From: Longimicrobium sp.
GTDB lineage: Bacteria; Gemmatimonadota; Gemmatimonadetes; Longimicrobiales; Longimicrobiaceae
Assembly: GCA_030446945.1 (NCBI GenBank)
Contig: JAUJMI010000062.1
Coordinates: 1-12,054 of the forward strand
Length of the DNA stretch: 12,054 bases
Direction: 5' to 3'
The notes under the pieces are model-generated. The model had not been told where the DNA came from. It ran no database searches and saw nothing but the letters and a program-made list of their open reading frames with translations. The stretch's first letter is position 1. Each line of letters starts with the position of its first letter. The position numbers and the translations under genes are program-made. This document shows, in pieces, positions 1 through 6,227 of the stretch.

Positions 1-45
1 GACCACGAGCTTGCCGAACGAATCGCGGCCGATGTCCCCGCCTGA
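1..45 (+). CDS. 3' tail of an upstream gene (partial, unidentified)
   Basis: Frame 1 from the window edge reads DHELAERIAADVPA and stops at TGA 43-45. It looks like an ordinary amphipathic C-terminus. The tail would overlap the mobB ATG at 32 by 14 bases, matching the 11-base overlap between mobB and moeA, so a tightly packed operon gene is plausible; another molybdenum-cofactor gene such as mobA or moaA would fit. Fourteen residues are too few to identify a family, and this could be chance readthrough. Confidence 0.35.
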   Translation, partial: DHELAERIAADVPA

Positions 46-592
46 GATCCCCCCCGCCGTCGCCATCGTCGGCAAGAAGAACAGCGGCAAGACGACGCTC
101 GTAGTCGCGCTCGCGGCCCGGCTGAAGCGCGCCGGCTACCGCGTCGTCACCATCAAGCACGGCCACCACGCCTTCGAGTCCGACGAGCCGGGCCGCGACA
201 GCTGGCGCCACTTCAACGAGGGCGAGGCCGAGGCCAGCATCATGTGCGGCTCCGGAAAGGTTGCCCTGACGATGCGCATCGACGGCGAGCCCGACCCGCT
301 GCAGCTCGTCCGCGACTTCTACACGGGGCGCGGCTACCAGGTGGTGCTGGTGGAAGGCTTCAAGCACGGCCCGCTTCCGAAAATAGAGATCTTTCGGCGC
401 GGCGTGCATCCGCATCCCATCCACGATCCAGGGAGTTCCGAAGTACTCGCCTTCGTCACGGACGATTTGGATTTCGAGATGCGCGCGGCCTCGGCCGGCT
501 CCGCCGTCATCCCGCTCGACCCTGCGGGAACGCACGTGGATGCCGTGGCGCGGCTGGTCGAACGCAGAGTGATCGCCCGCCATGAGCGCTGA
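32..592 (+). CDS. mobB: MobB, molybdopterin-guanine dinucleotide biosynthesis adaptor protein B
   Basis: This is a cytoplasmic P-loop GTPase of the MobB family, which assists MobA in attaching GMP to molybdopterin to give the guanine-dinucleotide cofactor. The 186 residues are a normal length for stand-alone MobB. Seen: a first beta strand leading to a Walker A motif GKKNSGKTT (residues 14-22), the IKHGHH segment (41-46) typical of the family, the DSWRH motif (56-60), and VEGFK (107-111) followed by PKIEIFR (116-122), the family's Walker B-like region. I chose ATG 32 over the in-frame TTG at 11 because the preceding gene appears to end at 45 and conserved sequence starts only after residue 8. 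Neither start has a clear Shine-Dalgarno sequence. The stop overlaps the moeA start by 11 bases, so the two are probably co-transcribed and translationally coupled. Confidence 0.93.
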   Translation: MSPPEIPPAVAIVGKKNSGKTTLVVALAARLKRAGYRVVTIKHGHHAFESDEPGRDSWRHFNEGEAEASIMCGSGKVALTMRIDGEPDPLQLVRDFYTGRGYQVVLVEGFKHGPLPKIEIFRRGVHPHPIHDPGSSEVLAFVTDDLDFEMRAASAGSAVIPLDPAGTHVDAVARLVERRVIARHER

Positions 593-1877
593 GCACGCCG
601 CCGACTGGCTCTCCGCCGGGGAGGCGCTGCGGGCGATCCTCGGCGGGGTGGCGCCGCTGGAGGCGGAGGAGCGCCCGCTGCTGGAGGCGCTCGGCTCCGT
701 GCTGGCGGAGGACGTGGCCTCCACCATCGATCTGCCGCCGTGGGACAACAGCGCGATGGACGGCTTCGCGGTGCGCGCGGAGGACGTGCGCGGCGCATCG
801 CCCGCGCGCCCGGTGGTGCTGCGCGTTGTGGACGACGTCCCCGCGGGCCGCTTCGCCGCGCGACCCGTCGGCCCGGGCGATGCGGTCCGCATCATGACCG
901 GCGCGCCGGTCCCGGACGGCGCCGACGGCGTGATCCGCGTGGAGCACACCGACGGCGGCTCCGGGATCGGCACGCCCGAGGGCCGCGTCGCCATCCTCGC
1001 CGACGCGGACGCGGGGCGCAACGTCCGGCCGCGCGGCGAGGACGTGCGGCGGGGGTCGGTGGTGCTGCACGCCGGCTCCGTGCTGCGCGCCGGGGAGATC
1101 GGCGTCGCCGCGTCGCTGGGCCGGGCACGGCTGCGGGTGGTGCGTCGCCCCGTCGTAGCCGTGCTCACCTCGGGCGACGAGCTGGTGCCGGTGGAGGAGT
1201 TCGCGGAGGTGGAGGCGGGGCGGCGCATCGTCTCCTCCAACGGCTACTCGCTGGCCGCCGCGCTCGCCGAGGCGGGTCTGGAGGCGCGCGTCCTCGGCAT
1301 CGCCCCCGACGACCCAGCCGGGCTGCGCGAGCACCTGGAGCGCGCGCGCGGCTGCAATGCCGTCGTCACCAGCGCGGGCATCAGCGTCGGTGAGCACGAC
1401 CACGTGCGGCGCGTGATGGCGGAGCTGGACGCGGCGGTGGAGTTCTGGCGCGTGCGCATCCGCCCCGGCTCGGCGATGGCGTTCGGGCGGGTGGGTGCGC
1501 TCGGCGGGATCCCCTGGTTCGGACTGCCCGGGAACCCCGTCTCGACCGGCGTCACCTTTGAGCTCTTTGTGCGCCCCGCCCTCCTGCGCATGTGCGGCCG
1601 CACGCGCGTCCACCCGCCCGTCGCGCACGTGGTGATGCGCGACGCCTACCCCATGCGCGGCGACCTGATGCACTTCCCCCGTGTGTCGCTGCAACGCGAG
1701 CCGGACGGCACCCTCGCGGCGCGCCTCACCGGCTCCCAGAGCTCCGGCGTCTCCAGCTCCCTCGCCGCCGCCGATGCGCTCGCGCTGATCCCCCCCGGCC
1801 CCGGCGCGCGCACCGGCGACGTGGTGCGCGTCGTGTGGATCGGCGGCGCGCCTCTGGTGGAGGAGGCGCCGTTTTGA
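582..1877 (+). CDS. moeA: MoeA, molybdopterin molybdenumtransferase
   Basis: MoeA inserts molybdate into adenylylated molybdopterin, the last common step of molybdenum-cofactor synthesis, in the cytoplasm. The 431-residue length is close to the family norm. The signature motifs are in order: DNSAMDGFA (residues 55-63), IMTGAPVPDGAD (104-115), the MoCF-domain TSGDEL (196-201) and SAGISVGEHD (264-273), RPGSAMAFG shortly before the end of the MoCF domain, and GLPGNPVST (314-322). After this comes the small C-terminal beta domain. The acidic substrate- and metal-binding positions are present, so the enzyme looks functional. It starts inside the end of mobB (11-base overlap) without a strong Shine-Dalgarno sequence, consistent with coupling. 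The pairing of mobB and moeA implies that this bacterium makes the MGD form of the cofactor, though no molybdoenzyme lies in the window. A hairpin about 70 bases past the stop may end the operon. Confidence 0.97.
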   Translation: MSAEHAADWLSAGEALRAILGGVAPLEAEERPLLEALGSVLAEDVASTIDLPPWDNSAMDGFAVRAEDVRGASPARPVVLRVVDDVPAGRFAARPVGPGDAVRIMTGAPVPDGADGVIRVEHTDGGSGIGTPEGRVAILADADAGRNVRPRGEDVRRGSVVLHAGSVLRAGEIGVAASLGRARLRVVRRPVVAVLTSGDELVPVEEFAEVEAGRRIVSSNGYSLAAALAEAGLEARVLGIAPDDPAGLREHLERARGCNAVVTSAGISVGEHDHVRRVMAELDAAVEFWRVRIRPGSAMAFGRVGALGGIPWFGLPGNPVSTGVTFELFVRPALLRMCGRTRVHPPVAHVVMRDAYPMRGDLMHFPRVSLQREPDGTLAARLTGSQSSGVSSSLAAADALALIPPGPGARTGDVVRVVWIGGAPLVEEAPF

Positions 1878-1945
1878 GCGGTGGGGCTGGTGGATCCGTG
1901 GCAGGGAGACCCCTCGGGTCACCGGCGATTGAAACGCTGCAACAA

Positions 1946-1976
1946 CCGCGGGAAGCCTGCCTTCGCAGGCTCGCGG
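1946..1976. repeat. Hairpin repeat between convergent genes
   Basis: A perfect 7-bp stem AGCCTGC/GCAGGCT (1954-1960 with 1965-1971) encloses a CTTC tetraloop. It is extended outward by CCGCG/CGCGG (1946-1950 with 1972-1976) past a GGA bulge. It sits 69 bases past the moeA stop and about 180 bases past the stop of the opposing phosphatase gene. There is no strong T-tract on the plus strand; the minus strand shows only GGTTGTTG after the stem. It may act as a weak bidirectional terminator, but it resembles a dispersed hairpin repeat that I recall from Longimicrobium-like genomes. Confidence 0.6.
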
Positions 1977-2029
1977 GGGGCGTGATTGGTGTGGAAGACG
2001 GGGCCCGGGGCCGCTTCACCGGGGGGATC

Positions 2030-2152
2030 GGCGCGGGGGCCGCGCTGAAGCCCCCGGCTCGAACTACGGGAAGGCGGCTGAAGCCGACCCGAGTAACGAG
2101 GTATTGGACCCGGAGTCCGCGCAGGCGACTTTGCGCTGTTGTCGCCGCGAGC
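2030..2152. repeat. Probable lineage-specific intergenic repeat
   Basis: This gap segment has no convincing ORF. It contains a CGGC-TGAA-GCCG mini-hairpin near 2075-2086 and a segment near 2115-2140 containing GCAGGCGACTTTGCG, which loosely resembles CACAGGCGGACTTCGCG near 5810-5825 in the other gene-free stretch. The likeness suggests two diverged members of one dispersed repeat family. I identify the family from memory of similar genomes, so this is inference. The repeat abuts the stop codon of the phosphatase gene. Confidence 0.4.
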
Positions 2153-2962
2153 TCACTCGTCCCAGCCAGTCCCAGGCAGCCCCCGATCCCGGCGCAGCAC
2201 CCCCGCCGCCGCCTCGTGCAGGCGCCCGTTGGTGGCGAGTGCCTGCGTCCAGGCGCCGACCGGCGAGCCGTCGAACTGGGTGAAGCGGCCGCCGGATTCG
2301 CGCAGGATCACGTTCATGGGCGCGTAGTCCCAATAGGAGCCGGAGATGGGGTCGCACAGGAGGTCCACGCGGCCCGTCGCCACCAGGAAGTAGCCGTAGC
2401 CATCGCCCCAGGTGCGGGCAAAGCGGGTGGCGCGGAGGAGACGGTCGAAGCCGTCGCGGTCCTCGTCGGTGGAGCGGTCGCGCCAATACTCGAATCCGCT
2501 CGTGACGAGCCGCGCGTCGGCCAGATTGTCGCAGCCGGAGACGCGGGCGGGGCGGCCGTTGACCCACGCCCCCGCCCCGTCCGCGGCGACCAGCGTCTCC
2601 CGGAGGACGGGGAAGTGGCAGCACCCCAGCGTCGGCACGCCGTCCTCCTCCAGCGCGATAAGCACGGCGTACAGCGGCACGGCGGAGCTGAACGAGCGCG
2701 TTCCGTCGATGGGGTCCACGATCCACCGCCGCCCGCTCTTCGAGGGCACGTCCTCCCCCTCCTCGCCCACGATCCCGTCGTCGGGGAAGGCATCGCCCAG
2801 GGCTCCGCGGATGAACTCCTCCGCCGCCCGGTCCGCGATGGTCACCTCGCTCCCGTCGCCCTTGAACTCCACGGCGGCGCGCCCGAAGTGCTCCAGCGTG
2901 ATCTCCCCCGCCGCGGTCGCGGTGCGTACGGCGAAGTCCATCAGGTTGTCGCGTTCGTTCAT
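2153..2962 (-). CDS. Inositol monophosphatase-family phosphatase, probably HisN-type histidinol-phosphatase
   Basis: This is a Mg2+-dependent sugar/polyol phosphatase of the IMPase superfamily, 269 residues, soluble and cytoplasmic. The metal-binding set is present: D44 in TIADRAAE, E67 in GEE (66-68), DPIDGT (83-88), and W211-D212 in YWDYAP. The segment WGDGYGYFLVATGRVDLL, about 20-30 residues before the WD motif, resembles the HisN-type histidinol-phosphatase subfamily more than classical SuhB or CysQ. Histidinol phosphate is therefore the preferred guess for the substrate, and myo-inositol-1-phosphate or another sugar phosphate remains possible. I chose ATG 2962 (MNERDN): the open frame continues 29 codons upstream, but that part is non-conserved and enters the gap toward the hairpin. 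An alternative ATG lies at 2941. Its upstream neighbour on the same strand is the receptor gene; the two are separated by about 147 bases containing a hairpin, so they are probably separate transcripts. Confidence 0.9.
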   Translation of the reverse strand: MNERDNLMDFAVRTATAAGEITLEHFGRAAVEFKGDGSEVTIADRAAEEFIRGALGDAFPDDGIVGEEGEDVPSKSGRRWIVDPIDGTRSFSSAVPLYAVLIALEEDGVPTLGCCHFPVLRETLVAADGAGAWVNGRPARVSGCDNLADARLVTSGFEYWRDRSTDEDRDGFDRLLRATRFARTWGDGYGYFLVATGRVDLLCDPISGSYWDYAPMNVILRESGGRFTQFDGSPVGAWTQALATNGRLHEAAAGVLRRDRGLPGTGWDE

Positions 2963-3045
2963 CGGATCGGGCCGGTTCAGGTACGGTAGCCGCGGGGCGT
3001 ACACAGTAGGGCCGGGCCCGTGACGCGGCCAGTGCACCCCGCAAA

Positions 3046-3087
3046 ACACGGAGGCACAGAGACGAACCCCTCTCTGTGCCTCCGTGT
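3046..3087 (-). terminator. 17-bp perfect hairpin after the receptor gene, possible terminator
   Basis: The arm ACACGGAGGCACAGAGA (3046-3062) is an exact reverse complement of 3071-3087, with an 8-base loop. Read on the minus strand it begins 22 bases past the receptor stop codon and is followed by a short T run (GTGTTTTGC). This fits an intrinsic terminator with a weak U-tract, and it may shield the downstream phosphatase gene from readthrough. The arm (CGGAGGCACAGAG) is also a dispersed intergenic repeat that I recall from several bacterial phyla, so termination may not be its only role. Confidence 0.6.
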
Positions 3088-3109
3088 CTACGTGTGAGCC
3101 CCGATCCGT

Positions 3110-5557
3110 TCAGGGAGGTCCGCCCCCGCCGGTCGGTGGACCCTCCGTCTGCGTGCTCTTGCGCTGCGGCGGCTTGCCGAAGCGGTACGTCAGGCTCAGG
3201 CTCGCGCCGCGCCCGCCCCAGGAGGACCGGCTCTGCGACCTCCCCGCGAAGCTGGGGTCGCGCGACGTGAAACGCGTCCGGTAGATGTCGAACGGGTCCG
3301 CGAGCCGAATGTTCATGGACGCCTTGCGCTTGAACAGCTCCTTGCGGATGCCGAGCTCCGTCCAGGGCGTGGAAGAGTAGCGACCCTGCACCGACTCGCG
3401 CGGCGAGCTCACCCGGAGGGAGCCCTGGATCCCCCACCCGCGCCCCGGCTGCAGCGTGGAATTGGCCGTGAAGAAGTAGCTGCTCCCGCTCCGCGAGTAG
3501 GCACTCCCCAGCGCGCCGGCGTCACGCTCGTCGTGGCTGGCACCCACCGAAGCCGAGGCATTCCCCCACCGCGCCGGCGTCAGCGAGGCGTTGAGGCTGG
3601 TGCCGTAGCTCTTCACGAGTGCCAGGTTTCGCGGCATCGACGTGGACACCCCCGCCGCGTCCACCGTGCGGATGTGCTCCACCTCGTTGTCGGTGCGGCG
3701 GTAGTACGGCGCCAGGCGCAGCGTGGCCACGCGCGTCCGCCAGCTCAGGTCCCCGCCGAGCGAGTGGGTGGCGGCGGGCTCCAGGTCGGGGTTCCCCAGG
3801 CGGACGTTCCGCGGGTCGCTCTGCGTGACGTAGGGGTTGAGGTCCCAGATCCACGGCCGGCGCTCGCGCCGGGAGTAGTTGAGCCGCAGCGTGCGCCCGG
3901 GCTTGAGCTCGAAGCTCAGGTTGGCGCTGGGGAAGACGGAGAAGAAGTCGCGCTCGAAGCCCGGCCGGGCGTTCTCCAGGCGCGGCGCCAGCTCCAGCCG
4001 CGTCATCTCCGCGCGCAGGCCGCCCTGCAAGGAGAGGCGGCCGATCTTCTGGCTCAGGTTGGTGTAGGCCGCGTGCTGCGTCTGCCCGTAGGTGTACGAC
4101 ACGTCCGTCACCTGGCGCGGATCATCCGCGTCGAAGGGGGCGAAGTGGCGCATCGTCTGTTCGTTGGACTGGTCTTCGCGGCTGGTCCGCGCCCCAAATT
4201 CCACCCGGCCTCCCTTCCCCGGCAGGGGGCGCATGTAGTCTGCCTTGGCCATGAGGCTCGCGCGGTCCTCGCCGCCGCCCGTCAGGCGCAGCTCGGAGAG
4301 CGGGTCACCGGTGTCGATCAGGCGCATGGAGGTGACCTCCTCGATTCGCCCCGATCTCTCGTCGCCGGACCCGCTCCTGCGCAGCTCCAGCGAGAGCTCG
4401 TGCCGCTGCGCCTCCACGATGCGGCGGAAGCCGAGCGCGAGGTCGGAAGCCAGGAAGTCCGTCTCGTAGTCGCTCACCCGTTCGTAGATGCGCGTGGGGG
4501 CGCCGGCGGCATCCAGGATCCGGTTGTGCGAGAACCCTTCGCTCCCCCACCCGCCGCGGTAGCCGCTGGCGGAGGCCCAGAGCGTCTCCATGCGCCCCAC
4601 CGTCAGCTCCGCCGTGAGGTCCGCGCTCCCGTGGAAGTTGTTGCCGGAGTTGCGCCGGTCCTCGTCCAGTGAGGTGACGGGGGTGGCGAGCAGGTTCTGC
4701 CGCAGCTCGCGCGACGCGTCATCGTAGTTCATCAACCGGCTGGAGCCGCCCCCGAACAGCGTCAGCTTCCCGCGCTGGTAGGCGATCTGCCCCGAGAGCC
4801 CGTTGCCGCCACGGGTCGCCGCGTTCAGCGACAGGCTCCCGCCCAGCCCCAGCTCCACGCCCTTGCGCAGCACGATGTTGACGATGGCCCCGTCGCCGCC
4901 CTCGAAGCGCACGGAGGGGTTGGGGATCACCTCGATCCGGTCGATGCGGTCCGCCGGGAGATTGCGGATGAACTCGGTGAGCGCCTCGCCGCGCAGGGGG
5001 GAGGGGCGGCTGTTGATGTGGATGGTGACGGGGCGGTTCCCCACCATCTTGATGTTGCCGTTGAGGTCCACCTCCAGCTCGGGCAGGGTGCGCATGATGT
5101 CCGCCGCGCCGCCGACCGCCGCGGGCATGTCCTTGACGCTGTACACGTTGCGGTCTTCGGCGTGGACCACGGGCGGCCGCTCGGCTCGCACCTGTAGCCC
5201 CTCCAGCGCTATCACCGCAGCCATCGTCAGGTCGCCCGCGTCCGCAAGCCCGCCCGCCGCCACCACGACCGGCTCCGACCGCGTGGTCTGGCGCCCTGTG
5301 TGGGTGGCGCGCAACACGTAGCGCCCCGGTGCGAGCCCCGTGATCCGGTAGCGCCCGTCTGGCCCGGCCACGCCGCGCCCCGCCGCCGCCGTGTCCGTCT
5401 GCAGGTGCGCCACTACGGCCACTCCCGCCAGCGGCCGCGACGTCTCCGCCGCCACCACCCGTCCCTGGATGCCGGCCACCGCGCGTTCCTGCGCCGGAGC
5501 GGTGCGCGCCGCCAGCACGAGCAGAGCCGGAGCTACGAGCCGGATGAGGATCTTCAT
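3110..5557 (-). CDS. TonB-dependent outer-membrane receptor with carboxypeptidase-regulatory-like N-terminal domain
   Basis: This is an outer-membrane beta-barrel transporter/receptor of 815 residues. Domains in order: a signal peptide (1 to about 22, KILIR then a hydrophobic core ending APAQ), a carboxypeptidase-regulatory-like beta-sandwich (about 28-110, IQGRVV...PLAGVAVVA...DGRYRITGLAPGRYVL), a plug domain (about 130-235, with IMRTLPELEVDLNGNI, RPVTIHINSRPSPLRG and RIEVIPNPSVRFEG followed by AIVNIVLRKG), then a barrel of the OMP_b-brl_3 type to about 795. The last strand reads SLSLTYRFGK and is followed by a 20-residue Pro/Gly-rich tail, common in this subfamily. The plug motif I-x-V-I-P-N-P-S-x-R-F/Y-G is diagnostic. 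The substrate is unknown: no lipoprotein partner, glycosidase or siderophore gene is adjacent, so it is an orphan receptor here. Start ATG 5557 fits the signal peptide exactly; the Shine-Dalgarno sequence is weak. No convincing promoter was found upstream. Confidence 0.93.
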   Translation of the reverse strand: MKILIRLVAPALLVLAARTAPAQERAVAGIQGRVVAAETSRPLAGVAVVAHLQTDTAAAGRGVAGPDGRYRITGLAPGRYVLRATHTGRQTTRSEPVVVAAGGLADAGDLTMAAVIALEGLQVRAERPPVVHAEDRNVYSVKDMPAAVGGAADIMRTLPELEVDLNGNIKMVGNRPVTIHINSRPSPLRGEALTEFIRNLPADRIDRIEVIPNPSVRFEGGDGAIVNIVLRKGVELGLGGSLSLNAATRGGNGLSGQIAYQRGKLTLFGGGSSRLMNYDDASRELRQNLLATPVTSLDEDRRNSGNNFHGSADLTAELTVGRMETLWASASGYRGGWGSEGFSHNRILDAAGAPTRIYERVSDYETDFLASDLALGFRRIVEAQRHELSLELRRSGSGDERSGRIEEVTSMRLIDTGDPLSELRLTGGGEDRASLMAKADYMRPLPGKGGRVEFGARTSREDQSNEQTMRHFAPFDADDPRQVTDVSYTYGQTQHAAYTNLSQKIGRLSLQGGLRAEMTRLELAPRLENARPGFERDFFSVFPSANLSFELKPGRTLRLNYSRRERRPWIWDLNPYVTQSDPRNVRLGNPDLEPAATHSLGGDLSWRTRVATLRLAPYYRRTDNEVEHIRTVDAAGVSTSMPRNLALVKSYGTSLNASLTPARWGNASASVGASHDERDAGALGSAYSRSGSSYFFTANSTLQPGRGWGIQGSLRVSSPRESVQGRYSSTPWTELGIRKELFKRKASMNIRLADPFDIYRTRFTSRDPSFAGRSQSRSSWGGRGASLSLTYRFGKPPQRKSTQTEGPPTGGGGPP

Positions 5558-5671
5558 GGCGGACCCCGGTGGGGCGTTGGCGGGGCGACGGGGAGATCCC
5601 GCCGCTGAGGGAGGTACAACGAACGAACCCTACGGCTTCTGCCGGCTCTCGGACCACGCGTGACCGCACCG

Positions 5672-5754
5672 ATCACTTCCTGAACGGAGCGCCGCGCCGC
5701 GCCCGTTCGCCGCACCGGCCTCTGGCGCGGAGTGAAGGAGACGGGCTCTCCCGC
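5672..5754 (+). repeat. Dispersed repeat, copy A (inverted partner at 6066-6152)
   Basis: The copy opens with a 22-base arm (5672-5693, beginning ATCACTTCCTGAACGGAG) that is an exact reverse complement of 6131-6152. A second conserved block at 5720-5754 (CTCTGGCGCG...GTGAAGGAGA...CTCTCCCGC) matches the reverse complement of 6066-6100 with 3 differences in 35 bases. The sequence between the two blocks differs in length and content from the partner. The order arm, spacer, block is the same in both copies, so this is a structured repeat family and not a single chance palindrome. Confidence 0.8.
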
Positions 5755-5976
5755 TCGCACCGCTCATCCCATGTTCCGCCCCAGGTCCGCGCCGGACGAA
5801 CCGGGTCGGCACAGGCGGACTTCGCGTGCTTCCGGTGGGCGTTGTTCGCTCCTGGACCGGCGCTCCTGGATGGCGGAACTCCCCGGGGTGGGCGCATGCT
5901 GAAGGCACGGCAGACACGTGGGTCAGCCCCTACGGGGTATCCGTGGGTGCCGCGGGGGTCGAGGCAGGGAGAGGGT

Positions 5977-5996
5977 GGGCGTGATGAATCACGCCC
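5977..5996. repeat. 9-bp hairpin repeat inside the gene-free stretch
   Basis: GGGCGTGAT (5977-5985) and ATCACGCCC (5988-5996) form a perfect 9-bp stem with a two-base spacer, followed by CCTAC. A related GCCCCTAC occurs at 5927-5934 in the same orientation, and the two flank a G-rich spacer. I recall GGGGCGTGAT/ATCACGCCCC hairpins as common dispersed repeats in such genomes. No gene function is suggested. Confidence 0.6.
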
Positions 5997-6065
5997 CTAC
6001 CACGCGATGCCGGCCTCCGTGCATTCCCACGCTCGCGCGCCCGACCAGTGGACGGATCACATTGC

Positions 6066-6152
6066 GCGGGAGAGTCCATCTCCTTCACTACGCGCCAGAG
6101 CATCGGGTTTCTTTCACCGGGGCCGGTGAGGGCGCTCCGTTCAGGAAGTGAT
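6066..6152 (-). repeat. Dispersed repeat, copy B (inverted partner at 5672-5754)
   Basis: On the minus strand this copy starts with the same 22-base arm (6152 down to 6131), followed by a spacer and the 35-base block (6100 down to 6066) that differs from copy A at 3 positions. Its outer end lies about 75 bases past the stop of the DNA glycosylase gene. The pair encloses about 480 bases with terminal inverted repeats, MITE-like in geometry, but I saw no flanking target-site duplication. Confidence 0.8.
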
Positions 6153-6227
6153 TAGATAACGTGGGAGGGTACAAGGTTGCACGGGCGGGGAGAAGCCCTC
6201 TTCCGCGACGCTAATGACTCCGTCATC

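Larger units (their letters stand above)
5558..6227. other. Gene-free stretch of about 670 bases filled with repeats
   Basis: This stretch lies between the start of the receptor gene and the end of the DNA glycosylase gene, both on the minus strand. No frame shows recognisable protein; the open frames are short, Arg/Pro-rich and lack family motifs. It holds two copies of a repeat in opposite orientation (arms at 5672 and 6152), a smaller hairpin repeat near 5977-5996, and the leader of the receptor gene (5558 to about 5670). I see no clear -35/-10 pair for the receptor. Confidence 0.7.

Noticed and set aside
507..1922. A 471-codon open frame on the minus strand opposite mobB and moeA
   Set aside because: It is His/Arg/Ala-rich with no recognisable domain and is fully covered by two genes with intact motifs; a composition shadow.
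3533..4672. A 379-codon open frame on the plus strand opposite the receptor gene
   Set aside because: Composition shadow of the receptor; no motifs, and the receptor plug and barrel motifs are clear.
5569..6129. A 186-codon plus-strand open frame in the repeat-filled gap
   Set aside because: It crosses repeat copy A and the 5977-5996 hairpin and ends in copy B, has no domain, and its start lies in the receptor leader. Repeat-encoded frames are not evidence of a gene.
6214..6226. ATGAC-TCC-GTCAT mini-hairpin just past the glycosylase stop
   Set aside because: A 5-bp stem with a 3-base loop and no T-tract is too weak to call a terminator.
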